Positions 42,974-51,754 of a stretch of 64,000 bases of DNA are shown piece after piece. Position 1 is the stretch's first letter. Each line of letters starts with the position of its first letter. The notes beneath the pieces were generated by a model. It did not search any database. It had not been told where the DNA came from and saw nothing but the letters and a program-made list of their open reading frames with translations. The position numbers were made by a program, and so were the translations under genes. The DNA is from DASRLE01 sp963825315 (GTDB taxonomy: Bacteria; Verrucomicrobiota; Verrucomicrobiia; Limisphaerales; Palsa-1400), in assembly GCA_963825315.1 (NCBI GenBank), contig CAWGST010000001.1, forward strand, positions 2,046,001-2,110,000, in the 5' to 3' direction.

Positions 42974-43813
42974 TCAGCCAGCGCGGAGCGAGAGATATAA
43001 GGATTCCACCGTCATTTCATCCCGGCCAAGCAAGGTTGCCTGCGAGGAACGTCCGGCTTCAATTTCCACCAGCGTCAGGCGCAGTTTGGCCGGCAACGGT
43101 TTGCCGTAGCTGCGGTTTCCCAAACGCCCGTCGTAACTCACCAGATAGCGGACATTTTTCAGATTCAGCACCGCCAGTTGCGCCACGAAATCATCGAACA
43201 AAATCCCGGAGAAATACCGCGAGTCCCGTTCCCCGCAAACGCCTTGATACGGCGGGTCCATATAAACAACATCGTCTTCGCGCACATTCGCCAGCACATT
43301 TTCGTAGCTCACCGAGGTGACGATGGTTTTCCCGCGCAACAATGCCGAAATGGCATTGAGGCTTGCCTTCATCGTTTCCGGTTGCGTTCCCAGGCGGCGC
43401 TTGTCGGGGCTTTGATTGAACAGCCCTTCCGCGTTGTAGCGCACCGCGCCCTTCACGCAGCGGGCCAGCAGATACAAAAGCAACCGCGCATCCTGCGTGC
43501 GATTGAACGACTCGCGCACCTGATAATAATGCTCCAGCGCGTCCTCGTGGTCCTCGCGCCAGAGTTCAGCGTAGAATTTCCCAAGCTCCTTCGGGCTATT
43601 GACGATCAAAGACAACAACTTTGCCAGCGGCGCGTTAAAATCATTCAGCCAGAACTCCTTCGCCCGCCCGCGCGCCGCCGTGGCGATGGAAAGGGCGGCG
43701 GACCCGCAGAACGGCTCCACCAGCCGCGTTGTGCTCACGGGAAGATATTGCAGAATCAACGGAGCCAGCGCCCGCTTGCTGCCTTGATATTGAAATGGTT
43801 GGGGAACAATCAT
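42974..43813 (-). CDS. Dam-type adenine-specific DNA methyltransferase
   Basis: The protein is about 279 residues from the ATG at 43813 (MIVPQPFQYQGSKRALAPLI). It is of the D12/Dam class: QYQGSKR, the AdoMet-binding LVEPFCGSAALSIATAARGR, and the catalytic DVVYMDPPYQGVCGERDSRY (DPPY). It transfers a methyl group to N6 of adenine and would protect the host site from the following HNH nuclease. The open frame extends to 43936, but the domain begins at 43813. Directly upstream is a truncated DUF262 gene. Confidence 0.9.
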   Translation of the reverse strand: MIVPQPFQYQGSKRALAPLILQYLPVSTTRLVEPFCGSAALSIATAARGRAKEFWLNDFNAPLAKLLSLIVNSPKELGKFYAELWREDHEDALEHYYQVRESFNRTQDARLLLYLLARCVKGAVRYNAEGLFNQSPDKRRLGTQPETMKASLNAISALLRGKTIVTSVSYENVLANVREDDVVYMDPPYQGVCGERDSRYFSGILFDDFVAQLAVLNLKNVRYLVSYDGRLGNRSYGKPLPAKLRLTLVEIEAGRSSQATLLGRDEMTVESLYLSLRAG

Positions 43814-43865
43814 GGCAATCTCTATGTGAACCTTTTGAATTCTTTTTGGTGCCGCTTCGACGTAA

Positions 43866-44159
43866 CTATCCTTCTTGCTGCCCGTCAATAATAAACCAGA
43901 CGCGGCGGTTGCGCTTATTGAAACCGGGTAAAACATGATAGTTTTGCCGCAAATGCAAAACTTGGCTTCTCGGCGTATCCCAAATCATTGGCACACCAAT
44001 TGGCATTCCAGCAAGAATACTGTCCAGAAGTTTTGCAGCCTTTCTTCCGTCCCACACAAATTCACGCTGCAACTTGGGAATTGCGAATCTTCCTTCGTTG
44101 ACATAATCAAGTAACTGCCGAACTTTGATCTTCCGAATTTTGATGGCCGTTTCCTTCAT
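43866..44159 (-). pseudogene. DUF262 (GmrSD-type) N-terminal fragment
   Basis: This 97-residue fragment begins MKETAIKIRKIKVRQLLDYV and has the DUF262 motifs IPKLQREFVWDGRKAAKLLD and FIIDGQQ. Intact proteins continue with DGQQR-L-TSL and several hundred residues; here the frame stops two codons after DGQQ and the sequence runs into the methylase gene. DUF262 proteins include the ParB-like NTPase half of type IV restriction enzymes. The break suggests that insertion of the methylase/HNH pair removed the rest. It could still be expressed as a short protein ahead of the methylase, 52 bases away. Confidence 0.75.
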
Positions 44160-44485
44160 AAATTGAAGCCCAAATTTTCCGACTGTTGGCGAAATACGCC
44201 CATTTCAGAGCCATGTCGAGCGCTTTTTGATAAAATGGGACCTCCGTTTCCTCTTCTTGTCAATAATGGGCCTGTTTTGGAAAGCATGGTTTTTGGCATG
44301 GCGTCAGGCGATTTGGAGCCAGACGGTTTTCAGATGGGCCGGTTCGTCCCGGTGGATCGGGAAATCAGGGGGTTGCGGAATGTATTGCCGCGCCAAAACC
44401 CGGCGGCGGGATTGCGCCAGCGAGCGGAAACGGGTCAGAAACGGGTCTCGTATAATCAGAAACGGGTCACCGCATGATCACATGA
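44160..44485. other. Intergenic region, no recognised gene
   Basis: About 325 bases between the DUF262 fragment and the glycosylase gene. A plus-strand open frame (44163-44477) has no recognisable domain. Near 44430-44470 the word GAAACGGGTC occurs three times. Confidence 0.5.
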
Positions 44486-45106
44486 CTACCAATTCGGATT
44501 GACGGCTGCATCGGCCGCCCGCCACAGGTAGCGCGCGGCATGGGTGCGGTGAGGAGCCCATCGGACCCCGTGTTTGGCCAATTGTTCCGGGGTCGGCATT
44601 CTGCGCTTTCGGTAGGCGATTTGAAAGCCCCTGCGGACGCCGAGGTCGTGAACAGGCAGGACATCCGGACGGCCGAGATTGAAAATGAGAAACATTTCCA
44701 CCGTCCAGCGTCCAATACCCTTGATTTCGGTCAATCTGGCGATGATCTCCTCGTCCTTGAGAGAATCGCAGTCGCTGATGCTCGGTATGAGACCCGCGTT
44801 GCAACGCTTGGCCAAATCAATAATATACGCCGCCTTGGGACGGGACAGACCCGCTGTTCTCAAGCGGTCAACGGAAGTCTTTGCCACCCGGCCGGGAGTG
44901 GGGAATTCGTCGTCCGGGAACAGCCTTTTGAACCGTTCGAGAATTGTGCCGGCAGCGTTGCTGTTCAATTGCTGGTGAATGATGGCGTGCGCGAGAGACT
45001 GAAAAGGCGAAAGCCGCCGCGGGCGCAATCGTATGGGCCCGACCTTTTCGATCAACCCCGACATCACTGGATCGGAACTCAAATGGGTAATGGCGCGTCT
45101 GCTCAT
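44486..45106 (-). CDS. DNA-3-methyladenine glycosylase II (AlkA family)
   Basis: The 206-residue protein is an HhH-GPD glycosylase: FQSLAHAIIHQQLNSNAAGT, the hairpin LTEIKGIGRWTVEMFLIFNL, and the catalytic Asp in DVLPVHDLGVRRG. It removes alkylated purines in base excision repair and lacks the N-terminal domain of E. coli AlkA, like many short bacterial homologs. There is no iron-sulfur cluster motif. A 139-base copy of its 3' end lies at 41355-41493. It is transcribed alone toward the restriction genes. Confidence 0.9.
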   Translation of the reverse strand: MSRRAITHLSSDPVMSGLIEKVGPIRLRPRRLSPFQSLAHAIIHQQLNSNAAGTILERFKRLFPDDEFPTPGRVAKTSVDRLRTAGLSRPKAAYIIDLAKRCNAGLIPSISDCDSLKDEEIIARLTEIKGIGRWTVEMFLIFNLGRPDVLPVHDLGVRRGFQIAYRKRRMPTPEQLAKHGVRWAPHRTHAARYLWRAADAAVNPNW

Positions 45107-45217
45107 GGGCGGTCATTTTATACGGGTTTTTTGTCCAGGCGAGCCGTTTTCGCAGACCTGACTGACAACGGTTGTGACGCTGTGACGCTTCAAAACCCCT
45201 CGGGGCCAGAGGCTTCG

Positions 45218-45401
45218 GGAAAGGCTAAAGGCTGAATGCTAAAGTGCAAAATTCCGATGGTTCATAAGCGCCTGTCTGACAACATGTTATGAATATGCAA
45301 AATGCCGAAAATTTCACGGTTGTTTTTTGGGCGGATTGCTCTTGAGAAATTTAAAACACCTGCCCCGAAAGCTTTCAGGGTTCGGGGTTGCAAAATGCAA
45401 G
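45218..45401 (+). repeat. Repeat upstream of moxR operon, copy A
   Basis: A short AAAGGCT/GAATGCT stretch (45218-45246) precedes a diverged repeat at 45276-45401: CTGACAACATGTT, GCAAAATGCCGAAAATTTC, TTGAGAAATTTAAAA, and TTGCAAAATGCAAGG. The same blocks in the same order occur in reverse complement at 52953-53057. Copy A has an extra CCCCGAA/TTCGGGG stem. The repeat points at the gene starting 97 bases downstream. The rest of this 390-base gap holds no gene. Confidence 0.6.
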
Positions 45402-45497
45402 GTTTCGATAACCGAATTGCGCCGGATTCCAGCGAATGAAAACTTGCCAATTGGGGGGACTCAAGGGAAACTGGTTAAATGACGTAACGTATATGGT

Positions 45498-46556
45498 GTG
45501 AACCCATCCGCTACATTTACGGAAACCGCCAACGCCGCAAGAAGTCTGCTGGACGCGGCGAACGACGCCACGGGTTTATCCAGGCCATTATCGCCGCCAG
45601 GCGCGCCAGTGGATTCCACTTTGGCCGACGCCCGGTTGATTTACCAAAAAATCTCGGCCAGCATTGCCTCCGTCATGCACGGCCAGATGGTTTCGACCCG
45701 GCGTTTGCTGGCTGCGCTGGCCAGCGGAGGGCATGTGCTGCTGGAGGATTATCCGGGGACGGGCAAGACGACGCTGGCCAAGGCGCTGGCGCGTTCCATT
45801 GACGCCGGTTTCAAACGCATTCAATTCACGCCGGATTTGCTGCCCTCGGACATTCTGGGAGTCTCCGTCTTTAATCAGCGCGACCAGACGTTTTCTTTCC
45901 ACGAAGGGCCGGTCTTCAGCAATATTTTGCTGGCCGATGAAATCAACCGGGCCTCGCCGCGCACGCAATCGGCCCTCTTGGAGGCGATGGCGGAAAACCA
46001 GGTGAGCGTGGACGGACAAAGGCGGATGTTGACGCATCTTTTTTTTGTGATTGCGACACAGAACCCGATTGAATTCCGCGGCACCTATCCGCTGCCGGAA
46101 GCGCAGATGGACCGCTTCGCCATGCAGTTTGATCTGGGTTACATCAGTCCGTCGGACGAAGTGGCGGTGTTGACGGCGCAGGCGGGGAGGCATCCCATCG
46201 AAGGAGTGCATTCGTGTGTGACGATGATGGACGTGATGCGGTTGAGGGAAGGGGCGCAGAACATCCGGATGAGCGAAGAATTGAAACACTACGTGGTGAG
46301 ACTGGTGGGGGCGACGCGCACGGCGCCGGGTGTGCAGCTTGGGGCCAGCCCGCGGGCCTCGATTGCGCTGATGAAAGCGGCCCAGGCGCTGGCGCTGTTC
46401 GACGGCCAGGAATTTGTCAACCCGGAGCATGTGCAGGAAATCGCAACACCGGTGATGGCGCACCGGCTGGTCCTGGAGCCGCAAGCGAAGTTCTCCGGGA
46501 TGACGGCGCGGCAGGTGGTGGACGAGATTGTCAAACGAGTGCCCGTGCCGGTGTGA
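45498..46556 (+). CDS. MoxR-family AAA+ ATPase
   Basis: The 352-residue protein has Walker A LEDYPGTGKTTLAKALARS, Walker B ILLADEINRASPRTQSALLE, sensor 1 VIATQNPIEFRGTYPLPEAQ and the C-terminal lid ASPRASIALMKAAQALALFD. MoxR ATPases act as chaperones for metalloproteins or von Willebrand-domain complexes. The start is GTG at 45498. It is followed after 18 bases by a DUF58 gene and then a transglutaminase gene, the classic three-gene MoxR arrangement. Confidence 0.93.
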   Translation: MNPSATFTETANAARSLLDAANDATGLSRPLSPPGAPVDSTLADARLIYQKISASIASVMHGQMVSTRRLLAALASGGHVLLEDYPGTGKTTLAKALARSIDAGFKRIQFTPDLLPSDILGVSVFNQRDQTFSFHEGPVFSNILLADEINRASPRTQSALLEAMAENQVSVDGQRRMLTHLFFVIATQNPIEFRGTYPLPEAQMDRFAMQFDLGYISPSDEVAVLTAQAGRHPIEGVHSCVTMMDVMRLREGAQNIRMSEELKHYVVRLVGATRTAPGVQLGASPRASIALMKAAQALALFDGQEFVNPEHVQEIATPVMAHRLVLEPQAKFSGMTARQVVDEIVKRVPVPV

Positions 46557-46574
46557 GCCGCCGGGCCAGGCTGT

Positions 46575-48005
46575 ATGGTTGCGCCATTGCGACAGCGGAT
46601 AAAAGAGTGGAGTCACTGGCATTTTGCCTCGGGGAAATTGCTGACCGAACGGGAAACCTTTTTCAAACGCTATCTCTACCGCAATTATCACACCTTTGCC
46701 TCCATCACGCATCGTTTTCACCGGCGGATCACCCTGGCCGGTTGGTTGGTGTTGGGCGGAACGCTCGCGGCGGCGACGCTGGGGGCGGACACCAATGCCT
46801 CGTTTTGTTACCAAACTTTTGCGCTGCTGGTGTGCGTGGTTCTGGTCAGCGCGGCTTGCACGCCTTTTGGACGCCCCAACTTGGCGCTGCACCGGACCCT
46901 GCCCAAGTTCGGGGCGGCGGGCGAACGGTTGCGTTACCGGATTGTGGCGCGGAACCTGTCCAAGCGGGCGGAGAACGCGTTGCAACTCCTCGAGGATTTT
47001 CCGGACCCGCGCCCGACCTTTCACGAATTTGCCTCGACGCCCGAGCCCGGGGAAGAGGCGCGCAACTGGTGGGACCGCACTTACGGCATCTACCGCTGGC
47101 GCTGGTTGATGGGGCGCAACAGACGCGCCCACTTCCAGGAGCAGGCCGTGCCAGACCTGCCGGGCGGGGCCGAATGCTCGATTGAGGCGGAGTTGATGCC
47201 GTTGCGGCGCGGCCTGCTGCGCTTGACCGGAACGACCGTGGCTTGTCCGGACCCCTTTGGGTTGTTTCGTTCCTTGCGCAAGATTCCAGGGCCGCAATCG
47301 GTGTTGATTTTGCCCAGGCGCTACGCCATGCCGGCCTTCGACCTGCCCGGCTCCATGAAGTATCAATTGGGCGGGGTGTCCATGGCCTCATCAGTCGGGG
47401 AATCAGAGGAGTTTGTCGCCTTGCGGGAATACCGGCCGGGCGATCCGTTGCGCCGGATGCATTGGAAAAGCTTTGCCAAGCTGGGCAAACCGATTGTCAA
47501 AGAATATCAGGACGAGTTTTTTGTGCGGCACGCCCTGGTCCTGGACACCTTCGGAGGGCCGGCCGAGGAGGAAATCTTCGAGGAAGCCGTCTCGGTCGCC
47601 GCTTCGCTGGCTTACACCATCCAGACCCAGGATTCGTTGCTCGATCTGATGTTCGTCGGCCCGGAGGCCTATTGTTTTACCAGCGGCCGTGGAGTGGGCC
47701 ATATCGACCGGGTGCTGGAAGTGCTGGCCTCCGTGCGGGTGTGCCAGGAGAAGGATTTTGGCGCTCTGGAGGGCCTGGTGTTCACTCATGCGACGGACCT
47801 GAGCGGTTGCCTTTGCGTTTTTCTGCGCTGGGACGCGCCGCGCCAGCGCCTGGTCAGCGCGATGATGTCGCGCGGTGTGCCGTTGCGCGTGTTTGTCGTC
47901 ACCGCCGATGACCAGGAACTGCCGCCCGGTCCGATGGCGGCCCAGCCAGGGAATTTTCACACGCTGCCGGCGGGCCGCATCGCGGAAAAACTGGCGATGT
48001 TATGA
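46575..48005 (+). CDS. DUF58 domain-containing protein
   Basis: This 476-residue membrane protein has two helices near residues 50-95 (LAGWLVLGGTLAAATLGADT and FALLVCVVLVSAACTPFG). The DUF58 signature is LREYRPGDPLRRMHWKSFAK, followed by VKEYQDEFFVRHALVLDTFG, the start of a vWA-like fold. The function is unknown; these proteins are constant partners of MoxR ATPases. The stop overlaps the next start by four bases (ATGA), indicating translational coupling. Confidence 0.9.
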   Translation: MVAPLRQRIKEWSHWHFASGKLLTERETFFKRYLYRNYHTFASITHRFHRRITLAGWLVLGGTLAAATLGADTNASFCYQTFALLVCVVLVSAACTPFGRPNLALHRTLPKFGAAGERLRYRIVARNLSKRAENALQLLEDFPDPRPTFHEFASTPEPGEEARNWWDRTYGIYRWRWLMGRNRRAHFQEQAVPDLPGGAECSIEAELMPLRRGLLRLTGTTVACPDPFGLFRSLRKIPGPQSVLILPRRYAMPAFDLPGSMKYQLGGVSMASSVGESEEFVALREYRPGDPLRRMHWKSFAKLGKPIVKEYQDEFFVRHALVLDTFGGPAEEEIFEEAVSVAASLAYTIQTQDSLLDLMFVGPEAYCFTSGRGVGHIDRVLEVLASVRVCQEKDFGALEGLVFTHATDLSGCLCVFLRWDAPRQRLVSAMMSRGVPLRVFVVTADDQELPPGPMAAQPGNFHTLPAGRIAEKLAML

Positions 48006-49987
48006 GAACACCTCCGTGGCTCATGGCCGGCGCGCTGCTCTTTTGGGGCTGGGAAAACGGCTTGATGCTGTGGGGCGCGCTGCTGGCGGCGGCGCTGGAG
48101 GGCGCCCGTCTGACGCGCACACGCTGGGAGTTGTCCAATGCCGACCTGAATCGCATTTCCGACCTGTGCTGGGCCTTGGTTGTGGGAGTGGCGTTGCTGC
48201 TGTATTCCACGGAAGACCGGTCGGCCTTCGTTTTCAACCTGGCGAAGTGGCTGCCGGTTTGCTTTTGCCCGCTCATGCTCGCCCAGGCCCATGGGAACCG
48301 CGCGACGATGCCCTTGAGTGTTTTCTGGTGGCTGCTGCGCCGCTCGCCAGCCAACCAGACCGCGCGCAAATCATACAATATCTCCTACTGCTACTTCGCC
48401 TTCTGCCTGCTGGCGGCCAGTGCCTCGACGCGGCCCAACGGCTTCTTTTATCCGGGCATAACCCTGCTGGTCGCGTTGGCCTTGACCAGCGCCCGTCCCC
48501 GGCGCGTGTCACTGACCGCTTGGGTGGTGTTGCTGGCGCTGGCCGCGACCGCCGGCCAATTCAGCCACAGGGAATTGCGGCAAATGCAGAATGCGATGGA
48601 AACCGTGTTAGGCACCTGGATTGCGGATTTTTTCCGGGCGGCGCCGGATCCCCGGGAATGCCAGACCAGAATCGGCTCCACCGGGCGCATTGTACAGTCG
48701 GGAAAAATCGTCCTGCGCCTCCGTCCCGAACCCGGCGGATTCGCGCCGGCGCTGCTGCGCGAAGCGACCTGGGACGCTTACAGGAGAGAAACCTGGCTGG
48801 CCAGCAACAATGATTTCTTCCCGGCCCGTGCGGGAAAAAATGACACCTTCAAATTATTGCCGACCAACTCGCTCTCAAGCGAAGTGGAGATCGCCTGTTA
48901 TTACGAGAACGGCCAGGGAATTTTGGCCCTCCCCCATGGGACGTTTGAAATTGACGACGTGCTGGCGGACGTGAAAACCAATCGTCTGGGCGTGACGATG
49001 ATTGACAACGGGCCGGGCTTGCTGGATATGCGGGCTTCTTTTGGGCCGGGCTGGTCCATTGATTCGCCGCCGTGCGGGCGGGATTTGATGGTGCCGGAAG
49101 AGGAAAAACCGGCGCTGGCCCAAGTGGCAACGGAACTGAAGCTGGCGGGGATGACGGAACGGCAAAAAATCCGGGCCATTGAGCGATATTTTAAGGAGAA
49201 GCATTTCACTTATTCATTGAATGCCCCGCGGCATCGCGACCGGATGAACCAGACCTACCTGGGCTACTTCCTGACCAGGTCGCACTCGGGCCATTGCGAG
49301 TATTTTGCCACGGCCACGGTGCTGTTATTGCGGCAGGCAGGGGTCAGGGCGCGCTATGTGACAGGATACGCCGTTCAGGAATCCGGGCGGCACGGGGACA
49401 CCTACCTGGTGCGCGCGCGGGATGCGCACGCCTGGGCCCTGGCCTATCACAGCGACTCGGGACTTTGGGATCAGATCGATACCACGCCGGCAGATCGGGA
49501 CAGGGCGGAGGCTGTCCAGCCGCCCTGGTGGGAACCCGCTTCGGACACTTTGTCGAATCTCTATTTCCAATTCTCAAAATGGCGCTGGAACAAAACTTCC
49601 TACGCCCGTTATTCGATCTGGTTGCTGGTCCCCACCATTCTTTATTTGATCGGCCGCATTGTGTTCACCCAGCGCCGCCAGCGTCCCGCCTCCGGGGCGG
49701 ACGATGCCGCTCATCGGCCGCCGTGGCCCGGCCTGGATTCGGAATTGTATCTGATCAACCGCCAGTTGGCGGCCGCCCAATTGTCCCGCCTGCCCAACGA
49801 GCCTTTGCGTTCCTGGCAGCAACGATTGGAACTGGCTTATCCGGACTCGGACCGGCTGCGCCGGATTTTTCATCTGCACCGCAGCCTGCGTTTCGACCCG
49901 CGCGGGCTGAAACAGGAGGACCGCGAAACGCTGCGCAGCGACGCGCAAAGGTGGCTGGCTGAATTAACGCGGCTTGGTGAGTCGTAA
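48002..49987 (+). CDS. Transglutaminase-like membrane protein (TgpA-type)
   Basis: The 661-residue protein has an N-terminal block of five or six membrane helices. A large external region contains a transglutaminase core with Cys in RSHSGHCEYFATATVLLLRQ, His in VRARDAHAWALAYHSDSG and Asp in LWDQIDTTPAD. A further helix (YSIWLLVPTILYLIGRIVFT) is followed by a cytoplasmic DUF4129-like tail. TgpA-type proteins are periplasmic cysteine enzymes that may crosslink or cleave peptides. The MoxR-DUF58-TgpA operon is widespread; its substrate is not established. Confidence 0.9.
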   Translation: MRTPPWLMAGALLFWGWENGLMLWGALLAAALEGARLTRTRWELSNADLNRISDLCWALVVGVALLLYSTEDRSAFVFNLAKWLPVCFCPLMLAQAHGNRATMPLSVFWWLLRRSPANQTARKSYNISYCYFAFCLLAASASTRPNGFFYPGITLLVALALTSARPRRVSLTAWVVLLALAATAGQFSHRELRQMQNAMETVLGTWIADFFRAAPDPRECQTRIGSTGRIVQSGKIVLRLRPEPGGFAPALLREATWDAYRRETWLASNNDFFPARAGKNDTFKLLPTNSLSSEVEIACYYENGQGILALPHGTFEIDDVLADVKTNRLGVTMIDNGPGLLDMRASFGPGWSIDSPPCGRDLMVPEEEKPALAQVATELKLAGMTERQKIRAIERYFKEKHFTYSLNAPRHRDRMNQTYLGYFLTRSHSGHCEYFATATVLLLRQAGVRARYVTGYAVQESGRHGDTYLVRARDAHAWALAYHSDSGLWDQIDTTPADRDRAEAVQPPWWEPASDTLSNLYFQFSKWRWNKTSYARYSIWLLVPTILYLIGRIVFTQRRQRPASGADDAAHRPPWPGLDSELYLINRQLAAAQLSRLPNEPLRSWQQRLELAYPDSDRLRRIFHLHRSLRFDPRGLKQEDRETLRSDAQRWLAELTRLGES

Positions 49988-49990
49988 TCG

Positions 49991-50039
49991 TCAATTGGAC
50001 ATTCATTCGTCATTCGGATTTCGTCATTCGACATTTTCC
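49991..50039. repeat. TCATTCGG-type repeat unit
   Basis: ATTGGACATTCATTCGTCAT followed by TCGGATTTCGTCATTCGACA lies in the 53-base gap between the convergent transglutaminase and pntB genes. It matches the units at 6510-6545 and 38278-38316. Confidence 0.75.
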
Positions 50040-50040
50040 C

Positions 50041-51405
50041 CTACAGTCCTCTTACCTCGGTGATCAACTCTTGCAGCGCGGCTTTGGCATCGCCGAACAA
50101 CATGCGCGTCTTGGGTTGGTAGAAGAGCGCGTTCTCAATCCCGGCGAAACCCGCGCCCCGTCCGCGCTTGATCACAATGACGTTCCTGGCCTTGTCCGCA
50201 TTGAGAATCGGCATGCCATAAATGGGGCTGCCCGGATCGGTTCGCGCCGCGGGATTGACCACGTCGTTGGCCCCGATGATCAACGCCACGTCCGCCTGCT
50301 CAAACTCCGGATTAATTTCCTCCATGTCCAACAATTTGGGATATGGCACATCGGCCTCGGCCAGCAGGACGTTCATGTGTCCGGGCATCCGGCCCGCCAC
50401 CGGATGAATGGCGTATTTGACTTCCACCCCCCGTTTCTCCAGCATTTCTTCCAGTTCATGCACCAGATGTTGGCCTTGCGCGACGGCCAGTCCGTAGCCG
50501 GGGATGATGATCACTTTGCGGGCGTAACCCATCATGATGGCGCATTCCGAGGCGGCGATTTCGCGCATGGTCTGATCGCCTGGCGCGGCGGCCGCCGCCC
50601 CTTTGGGCGCGAGGCCGAACGAACCAAACACCACCTTGGGCAGCGAACGGTTCATCGCCTTGCACATGAGCAGGGTCAGCAACGAACCCGCCGCGCCGAC
50701 CAATGTGCCGGCAATGATCATCGCCATGTTGTGCATGGCAAAACCGGTCACCGCCGCCGCCAGGCCCGTGCAGGAGTTCAAGACTGAAATCACCACCGGC
50801 ATGTCCGCCCCGCCGATGGGCAGCACTTGCAAAACGCCCAGCAACAGCGCCAACACGGCAAGAACGACAATCCACAGCATGGCTCGTCGCGGGTCGCCCA
50901 CCGACGCGCCAGCCGAGGCGAGAATGGCCAGGAGCAGGAGCGCGTTGATCGCCTTTTGAAAAGGCCAGCGCAACGGTTTTTCGCTGATGAGTCCCTGCAA
51001 TTTGCCAAAAGCCACAAGGCTTCCAGTGAAACTTACCGATCCCAAAACAATTCCCAACAACTTTGGAAGCGCCTGTCCCTCGTCCGCGCCCTTGATCCAT
51101 TCCCCCAGGGAAATGAACAGGGCGCACGCGCCGCCCATGCCGTTGAAAAGGGAAACCATTTGCGGCATGGCCGTCATCTTGACACGCTTGGCCAGCAGCC
51201 AGCCGGGAATTGTGCCGATGACGATGGCGATGAGAATGGGGCAAAAGTGGCCCATCTTCGGCAATAGAAACGTGCCGAGCAGCGCCAGCGCCATGCCGAT
51301 GCCAGCGACGATATTTCCCGAACGCGCCGTGCGCGGTGAGCTTAACCTCTTCAGGCCGAAGATAAAACACAGCGACGCAATTAAATAAGCCGCTGCGGGA
51401 TCCAT
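50041..51405 (-). CDS. pntB: NAD(P)+ transhydrogenase subunit beta
   Basis: The 454-residue protein has eight or nine membrane helices followed from about residue 270 by the NADP(H)-binding domain III: KVIIIPGYGLAVAQGQHLVH, YAIHPVAGRMPGHMNVLLAE, VALIIGANDVVNPAARTDPG and PILNADKARNVIVIKRGRGA. The enzyme uses the proton gradient to make NADPH from NADH. It is the last gene of a pntAA-pntAB-pntB operon, 37 bases after pntAB. All family motifs look intact. Confidence 0.95.
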   Translation of the reverse strand: MDPAAAYLIASLCFIFGLKRLSSPRTARSGNIVAGIGMALALLGTFLLPKMGHFCPILIAIVIGTIPGWLLAKRVKMTAMPQMVSLFNGMGGACALFISLGEWIKGADEGQALPKLLGIVLGSVSFTGSLVAFGKLQGLISEKPLRWPFQKAINALLLLAILASAGASVGDPRRAMLWIVVLAVLALLLGVLQVLPIGGADMPVVISVLNSCTGLAAAVTGFAMHNMAMIIAGTLVGAAGSLLTLLMCKAMNRSLPKVVFGSFGLAPKGAAAAAPGDQTMREIAASECAIMMGYARKVIIIPGYGLAVAQGQHLVHELEEMLEKRGVEVKYAIHPVAGRMPGHMNVLLAEADVPYPKLLDMEEINPEFEQADVALIIGANDVVNPAARTDPGSPIYGMPILNADKARNVIVIKRGRGAGFAGIENALFYQPKTRMLFGDAKAALQELITEVRGL

Positions 51406-51442
51406 GAGAGGTGAATCACCACGAAGATATCGGCGTGGTTGT

Positions 51443-51754
51443 TCATTTGTCTTCGCTGGTTTTGTCGGGCGTTTTGGCTTTGAACATTTCCAGCATTCGA
51501 TCGGTCACGACAAAGCCGCCGACCACATTCAATGTCCCCAGGATGACCGCGATGAAACCGAGCGCGAACAAAGCGTCATTATCCCCCGCCAAGCCGAGCA
51601 GAACCACCCCGCCGATCAAAACGATGCCGTGAATGGCGTTGGCTCCAGACATCAGCGGCGTGTGCAAAATAGTCGGCACACGGCTGATCACCTCCACTCC
51701 GGTGAAGATCGCCAGGATGAAAATATAAATCATGGCCAGCGTGCCGATAATCAT
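51443..51754 (-). CDS. pntAB: NAD(P)+ transhydrogenase subunit alpha 2
   Basis: The protein is about 103 residues (MIIGTLAMIYIFILAIFTGV) with three membrane helices and the conserved VPTILHTPLMSGANAIHGIV segment. It is the membrane part of the alpha subunit, encoded separately as in many bacteria. Its ATG overlaps the pntAA stop by four bases; a longer in-frame start at 51799 is less likely. Confidence 0.93.
   Translation of the reverse strand: MIIGTLAMIYIFILAIFTGVEVISRVPTILHTPLMSGANAIHGIVLIGGVVLLGLAGDNDALFALGFIAVILGTLNVVGGFVVTDRMLEMFKAKTPDKTSEDK

Noticed and set aside
43814..43936. N-terminal extension of the adenine methylase to 43936
   Set aside because: Family alignment starts at MIVPQPFQYQGSKR; the extension overlaps the end of the DUF262 fragment and has no conserved residues.
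45588..47366. 592-codon open frame opposite moxR and the DUF58 gene
   Set aside because: It spans two well-supported genes in antisense and consists of Arg/His-rich shadow sequence.
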